Source: Sphaerisporangium sp.
GTDB lineage: Bacteria; Actinomycetota; Actinomycetes; Streptosporangiales; Streptosporangiaceae
DNA length: 64,000 bases
Direction of reading: 5' to 3'
Assembly: GCA_025964675.1 (NCBI GenBank)
Contig: JAOPYI010000050.1
Coordinates: 1-64,000, forward strand
Shown here: positions 11,072-19,781 of the stretch, in pieces
Numbering within the stretch: position 1 is the stretch's first letter
How the letters are laid out: each line of letters opens with the position of its first letter
The notes under the pieces: model-generated
What the model saw: the letters and a program-made list of their open reading frames with translations, nothing else
Databases searched by the model: none
Told to the model about the DNA's origin: nothing
Program-made: the position numbers and the translations under genes

Positions 11072-12106
11072 ATGACGACCAAGATGCGCAGCGAGATAGC
11101 CGAGCAGCCGGCCGCCCTGCGAGCCACCCTCAATGCACTGCTCCCTCGCATCGACGAGGTGAAGAAGCTCGGCGGGCAGACGCGGCAGCTCGTCTTCATC
11201 GCCAGGGGCACCTCCGACAACGCCGCGGTCTACGGCCGCTACCTGATCGAGGCGCACGCGGGCAGGCTCTCCTCGCTCGCCGCGCCCTCCATCGCCACCA
11301 CCTACAAGCGCAAGCTCGACCTCACCGGCGTGCTCGCCGTCGCGCTCTCCCAGTCGGGCAGGACCGAGGAGATCGTCGAGACCCTCGCCTGGGCCAAGGA
11401 CTGCGGCGCCGCGACCGTCGCGATCACCAACGGCGGGGAGCGGTCGCCGCTGGCCGAGACCGCCCACCTGGCCCTGTGCACCGAGGCGGGCGAGGAGAAG
11501 GCCGTTCCGGCGACCAAGACCTACACCACCCAGCTCGCCGCCCTTGCCGTGCTGGCACTCGGGCTCGGCGCTGACGTGAACGCCGCGGACCTCGACCGCG
11601 TTCCCGACGCCGTCGAGGAGCTGATCGCGAATCCGGGTGACATCGACGCCGTCGTCGAGGGGCTGGCCCACGTGTCCGGCGTGGTCGTCTCGGGTCGCGG
11701 GATGGCCTTCTCGACCGCGCTGGAGACCGCGCTCAAGCTCAAGGAGGCGTGCTACCTGCACGCCATGGGCCTTTCGTACGCCGACCTGCTGCACGGGCCG
11801 ATCGCCGTCGTCGATGAGTACACCCCCGCGCTGCTGGTGGCGGCCGACGAGGGCCCGACCCTGTCCGGTACGGTCGCGCTGGCCCGCCGGGTGACCGGCG
11901 CCGGGGCGTCCGCGTTCAGCGTGGGCGGCGGCGCGGAGCTCGCCGAGGCCTCCACGGCGGCGCTCAACGGCCCGGCGCTGCCCGAATGGTTGGCACCGAT
12001 GGGCCTCATCGTGCCGGGCCAGCTGCTGACCGAGGCGCTCGCCCGCCGCCGGGGCATCGACCCCGACTCCCCTCGTGGGCTCAACAAGGTGACGCAGACG
12101 GAATGA
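11072..12106 (+). CDS. SIS-domain aminosugar-phosphate isomerase/deaminase (NagB-II/GlmS C-terminal-like)
   Basis: 344 residues with two SIS domains and no glutaminase domain. Sugar-phosphate motifs are FIARGTSDNAAVYGRY (about 42-57), VALSQSGRTEEIVETL and the GlmS-type EKAVPATKTYTTQ; the C-terminal catalytic region has GRGMAFSTALETALKLKEA. Without an amidotransferase half it cannot use glutamine, so conversion of glucosamine-6-phosphate to fructose-6-phosphate (NagB-II) is the likely reaction. It opens the plus-strand PTS unit, directly downstream of the dre palindrome. AgaS-like action on other aminosugars is an alternative. Confidence 0.8.
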   Translation: MTTKMRSEIAEQPAALRATLNALLPRIDEVKKLGGQTRQLVFIARGTSDNAAVYGRYLIEAHAGRLSSLAAPSIATTYKRKLDLTGVLAVALSQSGRTEEIVETLAWAKDCGAATVAITNGGERSPLAETAHLALCTEAGEEKAVPATKTYTTQLAALAVLALGLGADVNAADLDRVPDAVEELIANPGDIDAVVEGLAHVSGVVVSGRGMAFSTALETALKLKEACYLHAMGLSYADLLHGPIAVVDEYTPALLVAADEGPTLSGTVALARRVTGAGASAFSVGGGAELAEASTAALNGPALPEWLAPMGLIVPGQLLTEALARRRGIDPDSPRGLNKVTQTE

Positions 12107-12146
12107 GGTCACTACCTTTGCCTTGGGCGTGATGAGGAGGACGGAA

Positions 12147-12383
12147 ATGGCGGCAGACGCGAACGCGATCATCGCCGGGCTCGGTGGCGCCGGCAACATC
12201 ATCGAGATCGAGCCGTGCATCACCCGACTCCGCACCGAGGTCCGTGACGTCTCCAAGGTGGACCACGCCGCCCTGCGGGCCGCGGGCGCCCACGGGGTCA
12301 TGGCCGCAGGCAACGTCGTCCAGGTGGTGGTGGGCCCCGACGCCGACACGATCGCCACCGACATCGACGACATCATCGCTTGA
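12147..12383 (+). CDS. PTS GlcNAc-family EIIB subunit
   Basis: 78 residues. Stand-alone EIIB of the glucose/GlcNAc family; phospho-acceptor Cys24 lies in the signature IEPCITRLRTEV. ATG 12147 is preferred over a GTG-type start at 12123 because GAGGAGG precedes it. It passes phosphate from EIIA (next gene) to sugar at the EIIC permease. The gap to the next start is 23 bases. Confidence 0.93.
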   Translation: MAADANAIIAGLGGAGNIIEIEPCITRLRTEVRDVSKVDHAALRAAGAHGVMAAGNVVQVVVGPDADTIATDIDDIIA

Positions 12384-12406
12384 GCCCAGCGCCGGGTGGG
12401 AGCCCA

Positions 12407-12856
12407 ATGACCACTGTTCTCGCCCCGGTGGCAGGGTCCGTCGTGGGGCTGGCAGCCGTGCCCGATCCGGTGTTCTCCGAAGGGCTGGTGGGACCGGGCA
12501 CGGCCATCGACCCCGCCAGAGAGCCCGGCAAGGTCCTCGCGCCCATCGACGGCACGATTCTCAAGCTCCACCCGCACGCCTATGTGATCGTGGGCGAGGA
12601 CGGCAGGGGGGTCCTCGTCCACCTGGGCATCGACACGGTGCAGCTCAGGGGCGAGGGGTTCAGGCTCCTCGCCAGCGAGGGAGAGCGGGTGCGCGCCGGG
12701 CAGCCCGTCGTCGCCTGGAACCCCGCCGCGATCGAGGCCGGGGGAAGGTCCCCGGTCTGCCCGGTGGTCGCCCTCGACGCGCGGCCGGGTACTGTGAGCG
12801 CCGTCGTCACGGCCGGGCCCGTACGAGCGGGGGACGAGCTTTTCCAGTGGGACTGA
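12407..12856 (+). CDS. crr: PTS glucose-family EIIA subunit
   Basis: 149 residues, Crr-like EIIA. Active-site His72 is in the signature VHLGIDTVQL, with the partner His57 in KLHPHAYVI. ATG 12407 follows GGGTGGGAG; the TTG at 12380 overlapping the EIIB stop is less likely. It takes phosphate from HPr. Streptomyces has a similar split EIIA (Crr) feeding both GlcNAc permeases. Symbol given by family. Confidence 0.88.
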   Translation: MTTVLAPVAGSVVGLAAVPDPVFSEGLVGPGTAIDPAREPGKVLAPIDGTILKLHPHAYVIVGEDGRGVLVHLGIDTVQLRGEGFRLLASEGERVRAGQPVVAWNPAAIEAGGRSPVCPVVALDARPGTVSAVVTAGPVRAGDELFQWD

Positions 12857-13043
12857 ACCGACGCCGGACCCCGGGGGAGCACCGCGGCGGGTATGACTTG
12901 TGTCGGGGGTGGCCGCAACCCACCACGCGAGTGAACTGTCCGCCGCCGATCCGGTCATGTCCGGATCCGACCGGTGTCACCTGCCCGTTACCGCTGTAGG
13001 GATCTTTCCGGAATAACGCGCTAGCTGTACTGATTTGAACGGG

Positions 13044-13055
13044 TGGTCTGGACCG
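13044..13055. promoter_or_regulatory. dre-like site upstream of ptsH
   Basis: TGGTCTGGACCG matches the dre core TGGTCTAGACCA at ten of twelve positions and keeps the GGTC/GACC arms. It ends 22 bases before the ptsH start, where DasR sites control ptsH in Streptomyces. Confidence 0.6.
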
Positions 13056-13077
13056 CCCGGCCAGTTGAGGAGGAACC

Positions 13078-13335
13078 GTGCCCGAGCGCAAGGTCATCGT
13101 GGAGTCAGAGGTCGGTCTGCACGCGCGTCCCGCCGCGACGTTCGTGCAGACCGCCGCCAAGGCGCCCATCGACGTCACCGTCGCCAAGCCGGGCGGCGCG
13201 CCGGTCAGCGCGAAGAGCATCCTTTCCATCCTGGCGCTCGATGTCAGGCACGGGGAGGCGATCGTCATCCATGCCGAAGGCGAGGGCGCCGACCAGTTGC
13301 TGGACGAGCTTGCCGCGATCGTGTCGGTCGCCTGA
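13078..13335 (+). CDS. ptsH: Phosphocarrier protein HPr
   Basis: 85 residues. Phospho-His15 is in GLHARPAATF and a serine (Ser47) sits at the regulatory position in SAKSILSILAL. Start GTG 13078 has GAGGAGG nearby. General PTS carrier between Enzyme I and EIIA. It follows the EIIA gene by 221 bases, long enough for its own promoter, which contains a dre-like site. Confidence 0.96.
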   Translation: MPERKVIVESEVGLHARPAATFVQTAAKAPIDVTVAKPGGAPVSAKSILSILALDVRHGEAIVIHAEGEGADQLLDELAAIVSVA

Positions 13336-13357
13336 GAGCGCGCCGGGACCATTCGCC

Positions 13358-15028
13358 ATGGAAAGGCTGACGGGAGCCGGGGTCAGCCCCGGCGCCGGGT
13401 ACGGTCCCGCGTACCTGCTGGGGGGCACCATCCCCGAACCACCCGCCGGATCACGGCATGACGGCGATCCGGTGGGCGAGACGGCGCGGGCCGAGGCCGC
13501 GGTGGACCGCGTGGCGGCCGAGCTCTCCGCCCGGGGGGAGGCGGTGGGCGGCGACGCGCACGACGTGCTGGCCGCGCAGGCCATGATCGCGAGAGACCCG
13601 GTCCTGTCCGCCGAGATCGCCGAGCTCATCGACGCCGGTACGGCCGCCGAGCGGGCTGTATACGAAGCTTTCAGCAGATATCACGACATGTTGGCGGAGA
13701 TCGGGGGATATATCGGCCAGCGTGTCTCTGATCTGGACGACCTCCGCGACCGCGTGATCGCCCAGCTGACCGGCGTGCCCATGCCGGGCCTCCCCGAGCC
13801 GGCCGAGAGGCCGTACGTACTGGTCGCGCGCGACCTCGCGCCCGCCGACACCGTGCTGCTCACCAAGGAGCTCGTGGCCGCCTTCGTCACCGAGCAGGGC
13901 GGCCCCACCAGCCACACCGCGATCCTCGCCCGTGCCATGGGTGTGCCGGCCGTGGTGGCCTGCGCGGGCGCGACGTCGATCGTGAACGGGACTCCGGTCC
14001 TGGTCGACGGCACCACGGGCATGGTCGGGCTCGTGCCGTCGGAGGAGGAGGTCGCGGCGAGCATCGAGGCGGCGAACGCCCGAGGCTCCGCGCTGGCCTC
14101 GGCCACCGGCCCCGGCAGGACCGCCGACGGGCACCCCGTGGCCCTCCTGGCGAACGTCGGGGGGCCGCGCGACCTTGCGGCAGCCCTCGAGTACGGCGCC
14201 GAGGGCGTCGGGCTCTACCGCACGGAGTTCCTCTTCTTCGACCGCGAGCAGGCCCCCTCCGACGAGGAGCAGGAGGCCGCGTACCGCGAGGTCCTGGCCG
14301 CGTTCCCGGGCGCTCCGGTGGTGGTGCGCGTGCTGGACGCGGGCGCGGACAAGCCGCTGGGCTTCCTGCCGCCGACCGGAGACGAGCCCAACCCGGCACT
14401 GGGAGAGCGCGGACTCCGAATTCTCCGGATATTTCCTGATGTGATGATGGGGCAGCTCCGCGCTCTCGCCCGCGCCGCCGAGGGCACCTCGGCCCGGCTC
14501 CAGGTCATGGCGCCGATGGTGGCGAGCGCCGAGGAGGCCGGCTGGTTCGCGGGCGCCTGCCGCGCGGCCGGCATCACGTCCGCCGGGATCATGATCGAGA
14601 TCCCCGCCGCCGCGCTGAGGGCCGCCGACCTCGCACCCGCCGTGGACTTCTTCTCCATCGGCACCAACGACCTCGCGCAGTACGTCTTCGCGGCCGACCG
14701 GGAGGTGGGAGCGCTCACGCCCTACCAGGATCCCTGGCAGCCCGTCCTGCTCGACCTCGTGGCGACGGCCGCCTCCGCGGGCGTCCCGTGCGGGGTCTGC
14801 GGCGAGGCGGCGTCCGATCCGGCGCTGGCGTGCGTGCTGGCCGGTCTCGGCGTGACGTCGCTGTCGATGGGGGCGCCCGCGCTGCCCTGGGTACGGGCCA
14901 CGCTGGCGCGTCACACCCTCGACCAGTGCCGCGCGGCGGCCGCGGCGGCCCGGGCCACGAGCACGGCCGAGGCCGCACGCGCCGCCGCCCGCTCGCACCT
15001 TCCCGGCCTGGAGGACCTCGCCCTCTGA
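13358..15028 (+). CDS. ptsI: PTS Enzyme I (phosphoenolpyruvate-protein phosphotransferase)
   Basis: 556 residues from ATG 13358, 22 bases after ptsH. The swivelling domain holds the phospho-His186 in GGPTSHTAILARAMGVPAVV. The C-terminal PEP-binding barrel shows YRTEFLFFDREQAPSDEEQ, VRVLDAGADKPLGFL and the active Cys region CGVCGEAASDP. It starts the phosphate relay from PEP to HPr. Slightly shorter than E. coli EI (about 575) but all parts are present. Confidence 0.96.
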   Translation: MERLTGAGVSPGAGYGPAYLLGGTIPEPPAGSRHDGDPVGETARAEAAVDRVAAELSARGEAVGGDAHDVLAAQAMIARDPVLSAEIAELIDAGTAAERAVYEAFSRYHDMLAEIGGYIGQRVSDLDDLRDRVIAQLTGVPMPGLPEPAERPYVLVARDLAPADTVLLTKELVAAFVTEQGGPTSHTAILARAMGVPAVVACAGATSIVNGTPVLVDGTTGMVGLVPSEEEVAASIEAANARGSALASATGPGRTADGHPVALLANVGGPRDLAAALEYGAEGVGLYRTEFLFFDREQAPSDEEQEAAYREVLAAFPGAPVVVRVLDAGADKPLGFLPPTGDEPNPALGERGLRILRIFPDVMMGQLRALARAAEGTSARLQVMAPMVASAEEAGWFAGACRAAGITSAGIMIEIPAAALRAADLAPAVDFFSIGTNDLAQYVFAADREVGALTPYQDPWQPVLLDLVATAASAGVPCGVCGEAASDPALACVLAGLGVTSLSMGAPALPWVRATLARHTLDQCRAAAAAARATSTAEAARAAARSHLPGLEDLAL

Positions 15029-15085
15029 GGGTTGTGACACCCGGCCGAGACGCGGAACGGCCGGTCGCCCACGCGGTTACGCCGA

Positions 15086-15091
15086 TACGGT
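15086..15091 (+). promoter_or_regulatory. Leaderless-type -10 (TACGGT) for the GH3 gene
   Basis: TACGGT ends six bases before ATG 15098 with no separate ribosome-binding site at proper distance, the layout of actinobacterial leaderless genes. Confidence 0.5.
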
Positions 15092-15097
15092 GAGGCC

Positions 15098-16810
15098 ATG
15101 GGTGGACCTCTCCGCGCGGTGGCGCTCCTGGTGATCGCGACGATGACGGCCGGGTGCTCCGGCGCGTCCTCCGACACGGGCGGGGCGCAGCCGCCCGTTT
15201 CGACCCCCAGGGTCCCTTCCGCGACCCCTCCCAGGAGCGCGAGCCCCTCCCCGTCGGCCTCCTCCGCGCTCGCCGCGATGAGCGTGGAGGAGAAGGTCGG
15301 TCAGCTGTTCATGCCGGTCCTGTACGGCTCACGCCCGGACGGCGCCCACGGCGACAACCAGGCCAGGTTCGGCGTGGCCACCCCTGCCGGGGCGATACGT
15401 AAATACCACCCGGGCGGCGTCATCCTGTTCCCGTGGGCGGGAAACGTCACCGGCGTCGACCAGATGGTCAAGCTCACGGGCGGCCTGCAGAAGGCCTCCA
15501 AGATCCCGCTGATCATCGGTGCCGACCAGGAGAACGGCCTGGTCTCGCGCCTTCGCCCCCTCGTCACCGACGTGCCGGGGAGCATGGCCATCGGCGCCAC
15601 ACGCGACCCGCGCGACGCCCGTGCGGCGGCGCGGGTGACCGGCGAGGAGCTGCTCGCCCTCGGCGTCAACCTCGACTTCGCGCCGGTGGCCGACGTCAAC
15701 GTCAACCCCGCCAACCCGGTGATCGGCTCCCGGTCGTACGGATCGGATCCGGCGCGGGTGGCGGCCATGGTCGGGGCCGCCGTCGACGGCTTCCACGACG
15801 CCGGGGTGGGCAGCGCGGCCAAGCACTTCCCCGGCCACGGCGACACGAAGGTCGACAGCCACAGCGGCCTGCCGGTGATCGGTCACTCGCGGTCCCAGTG
15901 GGAGAAGCTCGACGCGCCGCCGTTCAGGACGGCCGCCGAGCATGGGGTCGACATCATCATGTCCGCCCATGTCGTGATGCCGAAGCTCGACCCCTCGGGC
16001 GACCCCGCCACGCTGTCCAAGCCCATCCTGACGGGGCTGCTGCGCGACAAGCTGCGCTACGACGGCGTGATCACCACCGACGCCCTCGACATGGAGGGCG
16101 TGCGGGAGAAGTACGGCGACGCCGAGGTGGCCGTGCGTGCCATCCTCGCGGGCGTGGACCTGCTGCTGATGCCGCCGGACTTCCCGAAGGCCTACGGCGC
16201 GGTGCTCGGCGCGGTGAAGTCCGGGCGTATATCGGGCGAGCGGCTGGACCAGTCGGTCAGGCGCCTGCTGGCGCTGAAGGCGTCCCGCGGGATACTCAAG
16301 CGCTCCGTGGCGGACGCCGGAGAGGCCGCCAAGGTGCTGCGTTCCGGCGAGCACCGCAGGACCGCCCAGGGCATCGCGGACCGCTCCGTGACGTCGGTGA
16401 AGGACGCCCGTGGCCTTCCAGTGAAGGGCGACGTGCTGGTGACCGGTCCGGCGGGCAGGCGCCTCGCGGGCATGCTCCACAGCGCGTCGGCGGTGGGCAC
16501 CGGTGACACGCCGACGGCCTCCGAGGTCGCGAGGGCCCGGTCCGCCGCCTTGAAGGCCGACACCGTGGTCGTCACGACCAAGGACGCAGGCCCTGCCCAG
16601 AGGCGGCTGGTGTCCGCGATGGCGGCCACCGGCAAGAAGGTGGTCGTGGTGTCGATGGGCGCGCCGTACGAGCTGTCGCGGCTCCGGGGCTACGACACGG
16701 CCCTGGCCGTCTACTCCGACGGCGACGCGTCCCTCAAGGCCGCCGCCAAGGCCCTGACCGGCGCTCTCACGCCCAAGGGGGTCCTTCCGGTGGGGCTGGG
16801 CACCCGGTAG
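15098..16810 (+). CDS. nagZ: GH3 beta-N-acetylhexosaminidase, NagZ-like lipoprotein
   Basis: 570 residues. A lipoprotein signal with lipobox TAGC (Cys about 20) is followed by a Ser/Pro linker. The GH3 barrel carries the NagZ signature KHFPGHGDTKVDSHSGLPVI and the nucleophile Asp in VITTDALDMEGV. A C-terminal domain of about 170 residues follows, as in Gram-positive NagZ enzymes. Expected role: release of GlcNAc from muropeptides or chitin fragments outside the membrane, feeding the adjacent GlcNAc PTS. The location is inferred from the lipobox. Confidence 0.87.
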   Translation: MGGPLRAVALLVIATMTAGCSGASSDTGGAQPPVSTPRVPSATPPRSASPSPSASSALAAMSVEEKVGQLFMPVLYGSRPDGAHGDNQARFGVATPAGAIRKYHPGGVILFPWAGNVTGVDQMVKLTGGLQKASKIPLIIGADQENGLVSRLRPLVTDVPGSMAIGATRDPRDARAAARVTGEELLALGVNLDFAPVADVNVNPANPVIGSRSYGSDPARVAAMVGAAVDGFHDAGVGSAAKHFPGHGDTKVDSHSGLPVIGHSRSQWEKLDAPPFRTAAEHGVDIIMSAHVVMPKLDPSGDPATLSKPILTGLLRDKLRYDGVITTDALDMEGVREKYGDAEVAVRAILAGVDLLLMPPDFPKAYGAVLGAVKSGRISGERLDQSVRRLLALKASRGILKRSVADAGEAAKVLRSGEHRRTAQGIADRSVTSVKDARGLPVKGDVLVTGPAGRRLAGMLHSASAVGTGDTPTASEVARARSAALKADTVVVTTKDAGPAQRRLVSAMAATGKKVVVVSMGAPYELSRLRGYDTALAVYSDGDASLKAAAKALTGALTPKGVLPVGLGTR

Positions 16811-16817
16811 CCACACG

Positions 16818-16843
16818 GCTCGGCTTACTCTGAAAGGCCGAGC
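16818..16843. terminator. Possible terminator after nagZ
   Basis: GCTCGGC (16818-16824) pairs with GCCGAGC (16837-16843) around a 12-base loop, eight bases past the stop. It is modest in strength and overlaps TACTCT, a possible -10 of the next gene. Confidence 0.35.
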
Positions 16844-16862
16844 GCGGACATAAGGAGCAGAT

Positions 16863-17513
16863 GTGGTGAAGGGTGTGCTTATTGACTGGGGTGGAGTGCT
16901 CACCACCAGCCTGCACGAGGCGATCAGCGAGTGGATCGTCGCCGACGCCATCGACGCCTCGCACTACCGTGACCTGATGAGCGAGCTGGTACGGCACGCC
17001 TACGAGAACGGCGCCGACGGGGAGAACCCCATCCACGCGCTGGAGCGCGGCGAGGTCGACGTGGCGACGTTCGAGCGCGACCTCGCGGCCAAGCTCGTGA
17101 CGCTCGACGGCGTGCCACTGGTCGCGGAAGGCCTCCTCAGGCGCATGTTCGCCGGCTTCCGGCCGGTCTGGCCGATGTACGAGATGCTGCGCGCCGCCCG
17201 TGAGGCGGGCCTCGCCACTTGCCTGGTCTCCAACTCCTGGGGTGACCACTACCTCCGGGAAGGCTGGGACGTCTACTTCGACCAGATCGTCATCTCGGGC
17301 GAGGTCGGCATGCGCAAGCCCGAGCCGAGGATCTTCCACCACGCTCTCGGCCTCGTCGGACTGCGCCCGGAGGAGTGCGTCTTCATCGACGACATCGAGG
17401 CGAACATCGAAGCCGCCCGGGGCCTCGGCATGGTCGGCCTCCACCACCGCGACGCCGACGCCACCATCACCGAGGTAGAGGCCCTGTGCAGCCTTCCTTT
17501 GCGTCAGCCGTGA
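16863..17513 (+). CDS. HAD-family hydrolase (motif I DxG variant)
   Basis: 216 residues. HAD motifs: I, LIDWGGVLT (Asp then Gly where phosphatases have the second Asp); II, LVSNSW; III, Lys in MRKPEPRIF; IV, FIDDIEANIEAA. The DxG form of motif I recalls YihX-like proteins. The missing general acid/base makes ordinary phosphatase activity uncertain. Start GTG 16863 (or GTG 16866) with AAGGAG upstream. First of three HAD proteins here. Substrate unknown. Confidence 0.8.
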   Translation: MVKGVLIDWGGVLTTSLHEAISEWIVADAIDASHYRDLMSELVRHAYENGADGENPIHALERGEVDVATFERDLAAKLVTLDGVPLVAEGLLRRMFAGFRPVWPMYEMLRAAREAGLATCLVSNSWGDHYLREGWDVYFDQIVISGEVGMRKPEPRIFHHALGLVGLRPEECVFIDDIEANIEAARGLGMVGLHHRDADATITEVEALCSLPLRQP

Positions 17514-17639
17514 TTGTGCGCGCCTCGGATCGGCTGATCCCGTACGGCCGGTGACGCGAGGGCTGGCACACTTCCTGAATGTGATCGGTACCGCTCTGGG
17601 CCGTTCTTTTGAATACCACCGTGATTGAGGAACGAACGC

Positions 17640-18146
17640 GTGCGCGTCTATCTGCCATGCACCCTTCCCGCGCTGGCCCGCGTGGCCGCGACGGGGGAGG
17701 TCGGCCCGGCCCCGCTGACCGGCTACGCGGTGACCCCCGCCCTGGTCGAGTGGTACGTCTCGGGTGACACCGAGGAGCTGGAATATGTCGCCCTGACGGA
17801 CGCCGCCAGGGCGTCCCTGCGGATGCTGGCGGCCGACCGCGCCGACGGCGTGCCGGTCGCGGCCCGGCGGGTGGTGATCGCCGCCGAGGTGCCGGACGAC
17901 GTGGTCACGGCGGGGGCGGACATCGAGGAGCGTTCGAGGGTGCGGATCCCTGTTCCGGTGGCGATGAGCAAGGTCGCCGCGGTCCACGTCGACGATTCGC
18001 AGGCCGTACCGGACGTGGAGGCGGCGGTCGCGGCCGTGTTCGCCGCCGACAACGGCGACGACGACGCCAGGTTCGACGTCGACGGCGCGGAGGCCCACGA
18101 GCTGTTGTGGTACGCCACCCAGGAAATCCCCGATCTCCTCGCTTGA
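17640..18146 (+). CDS. DUF6912-type conserved actinobacterial protein
   Basis: 168 residues. N-terminal VRVYLPCTLPALARV, TGYAVTPALVEWYV and DTEELEYVALTDAARASLRML match what I recall of the DUF6912 family of Streptomyces and relatives. No catalytic motif is visible. GTG 17640 gives the conserved MRVY(L/V)P start; a TTG at 17625 is less likely. It lies between two HAD genes on the same strand, suggesting a shared but unknown function. Confidence 0.7.
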   Translation: MRVYLPCTLPALARVAATGEVGPAPLTGYAVTPALVEWYVSGDTEELEYVALTDAARASLRMLAADRADGVPVAARRVVIAAEVPDDVVTAGADIEERSRVRIPVPVAMSKVAAVHVDDSQAVPDVEAAVAAVFAADNGDDDARFDVDGAEAHELLWYATQEIPDLLA

Positions 18147-18247
18147 CCCTTATAGCCGTTTGTCCGGCCAGTACGGCCGGCCGGTCGGCGCGCGGGACGT
18201 ACCTGATCACTCCGGGATTCGAACCGCTCGTCTATTCTTGACTTCAT

Positions 18248-18886
18248 ATGAAGCACATCATCTGGGACTGGAACGGCACGCTCTTTCACGACATCGACGC
18301 CGTGGTGGGAGCCACGAACGAGGTGTTCAAGCCCTATGGCGTGGCCGCTTTCGACAACGACGGCTTTCGAGCCGCCTACACCCGCCCGATCTGGGTCGCC
18401 TACGAGCGCATCCTGGGCCGGCCGTTGCGCGAGGGGGAGTGGGAGGCGCTCGACCAGGCATTCCATGATCACTACCATCGCCTGATGCTCTCGTGCGCCC
18501 TCGCCGAGGAGGCCCTCGACTGCCTGCGCACCTGGGCCGACTCCGGGCGCACCCAGTCGCTGCTGTCCATGTGGGCACACGACCGGCTGGTGCTCAAGGC
18601 CGCCGAGCTCGGCATCACCGACTATTTCGCTCGGATCGACGGCCTCAAGACCGGTGTTCCGGGCGGGGGCAAGGCCGAGCACATGGTCTCCCACATCGAG
18701 TCGCTCGATGTCAGTCCCTCCGACGTCCTGGTGATCGGTGACAGCGTCGACGACGCGCACGCCGCCCAGCATGTCGGGGCCTTCGCGGTCCTCTACACCG
18801 GCGGCATGACCAGCCGGGCCGACCTCGCCGCCTCAGGCGTCCCGGTCGTCGACTCGCTGTCCAAGGCCTTCGACTTCGCCAGGTGA
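18248..18886 (+). CDS. HAD-family hydrolase (motif I DxN variant)
   Basis: 212 residues. Motif I IIWDWNGTLFHD (Asp, then Asn in place of the second Asp), motif II LLSMW, motif III Lys in the GGGKAEH region, motif IV VLVIGDSVDDAHAA. Resembles the phosphoglycolate-phosphatase-like branch in which DWNGTL is common. Starts at ATG 18248 without a strong ribosome site (TATTCTTGACTTCAT precedes it, with a TATTCT -10-like hexamer). Substrate unknown. Confidence 0.8.
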   Translation: MKHIIWDWNGTLFHDIDAVVGATNEVFKPYGVAAFDNDGFRAAYTRPIWVAYERILGRPLREGEWEALDQAFHDHYHRLMLSCALAEEALDCLRTWADSGRTQSLLSMWAHDRLVLKAAELGITDYFARIDGLKTGVPGGGKAEHMVSHIESLDVSPSDVLVIGDSVDDAHAAQHVGAFAVLYTGGMTSRADLAASGVPVVDSLSKAFDFAR

Positions 18887-18967
18887 CGAGTTGAGCATGG
18901 GTCGCCGCCGGGGGGTCGAGATCGTCGTACTCTGAGCGCACTTGTTTACCGCGTTCGGAGGCCCCCC

Positions 18968-19687
18968 ATTAACCGTCTCGTGCTATGGAACGTCGACCTC
19001 ACCCTGGTCGACGTGGCGATTATCACCCGTGAGGCCTACGCGGACGCCTTCCGGCAGGTCACCGGGCGCCCACTGGTGAAGCTCGCGCCCGCGATGGGCC
19101 GTCCCGACTCGGAGATCATCTTCGAGACGCTCGCCATCAACGGCATCGTGACCGGCGACGAGCATCTGCCCCGGTTCATCGACGCGCTCGCCGGCGCCTT
19201 CGCCACCAGGCGCAAGCGTCTCGCCAAGGACGGACGCGTCATGCCCGGCGCCAAGGACGCGCTCAAGGCCGTCGCCCGCCTCGACGGCGTCGTCCAGTCG
19301 GTGCTCACCGGCACCATCAAGAGCAACGCCATCCACAAGCTGCAGGCGTTCGGCCTCGAGAAGTTCGTGGACTTCGAGGTCGGAGGGTACGGCGAAGAGG
19401 TCTACCCCAAGGCGAGCCTCCTCCAGGTCGCCCAGGGCAGGGTCAAGCAGATGTACGGCTTCCGTTGCGACGGCTCCAACACCGTGCTGATCGGTGACTC
19501 GGCCAGGGACGTCCAGGCTGGGCGTATCTCAGGAGCCGCGATGATCGCCGTCGCGTCCGGCCGCTCGACCTCGGCGGAGCTCCGCGAGGCCGGCGCCGAC
19601 ATCGTCCTTCGGGATTTGTCCAACGCCTCCGAGGTCGTCGCCGCCGTCGCCCGCCTCACCAGCCCAGTGGACCGCAAGGCCGGCTGA
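18968..19687 (+). CDS. HAD-family protein lacking the motif I nucleophile; possible ATT start
   Basis: About 239 residues. Motif I reads LWNVDLTLVD: the nucleophilic Asp is Asn, while the second Asp and Thr are kept. Motif II LTGT, the Lys near YPKASLL and motif IV VLIGDSARDVQAG are present. The start is unusual. GGAGG at 18957-18961 lies six bases before an in-frame ATT (18968), giving INRLVLWNVDLTLVD. The next ordinary start, GTG 18980, is 18 bases from that site and would remove residues before motif I. Starting at GTG 18980 gives 235 residues. Function unknown. Confidence 0.75.
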   Translation: MNRLVLWNVDLTLVDVAIITREAYADAFRQVTGRPLVKLAPAMGRPDSEIIFETLAINGIVTGDEHLPRFIDALAGAFATRRKRLAKDGRVMPGAKDALKAVARLDGVVQSVLTGTIKSNAIHKLQAFGLEKFVDFEVGGYGEEVYPKASLLQVAQGRVKQMYGFRCDGSNTVLIGDSARDVQAGRISGAAMIAVASGRSTSAELREAGADIVLRDLSNASEVVAAVARLTSPVDRKAG

Positions 19688-19769
19688 AAACCCGGCGCCC
19701 GGCCGCAGTACCAGGAGCTGTGGTGTTGATGTGTGGGTGGGCGGGATGGCGTCGGGGCGGGGGCGCGGG

Positions 19770-19775
19770 CAGGAT
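19770..19775 (+). promoter_or_regulatory. Possible leaderless -10 (CAGGAT) for aacS
   Basis: CAGGAT ends six bases before ATG 19782, and no ribosome site is placed properly. Imperfect match to TANNNT. Confidence 0.35.
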
Positions 19776-19781
19776 GGGGCC

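Noticed and set aside
18210-18232. tRNA T-arm-like GGGATTCGAACCG on the minus strand
   Set aside because: The T stem does not pair, no acceptor or anticodon stem can be formed, and a tRNA would run into the HAD gene.
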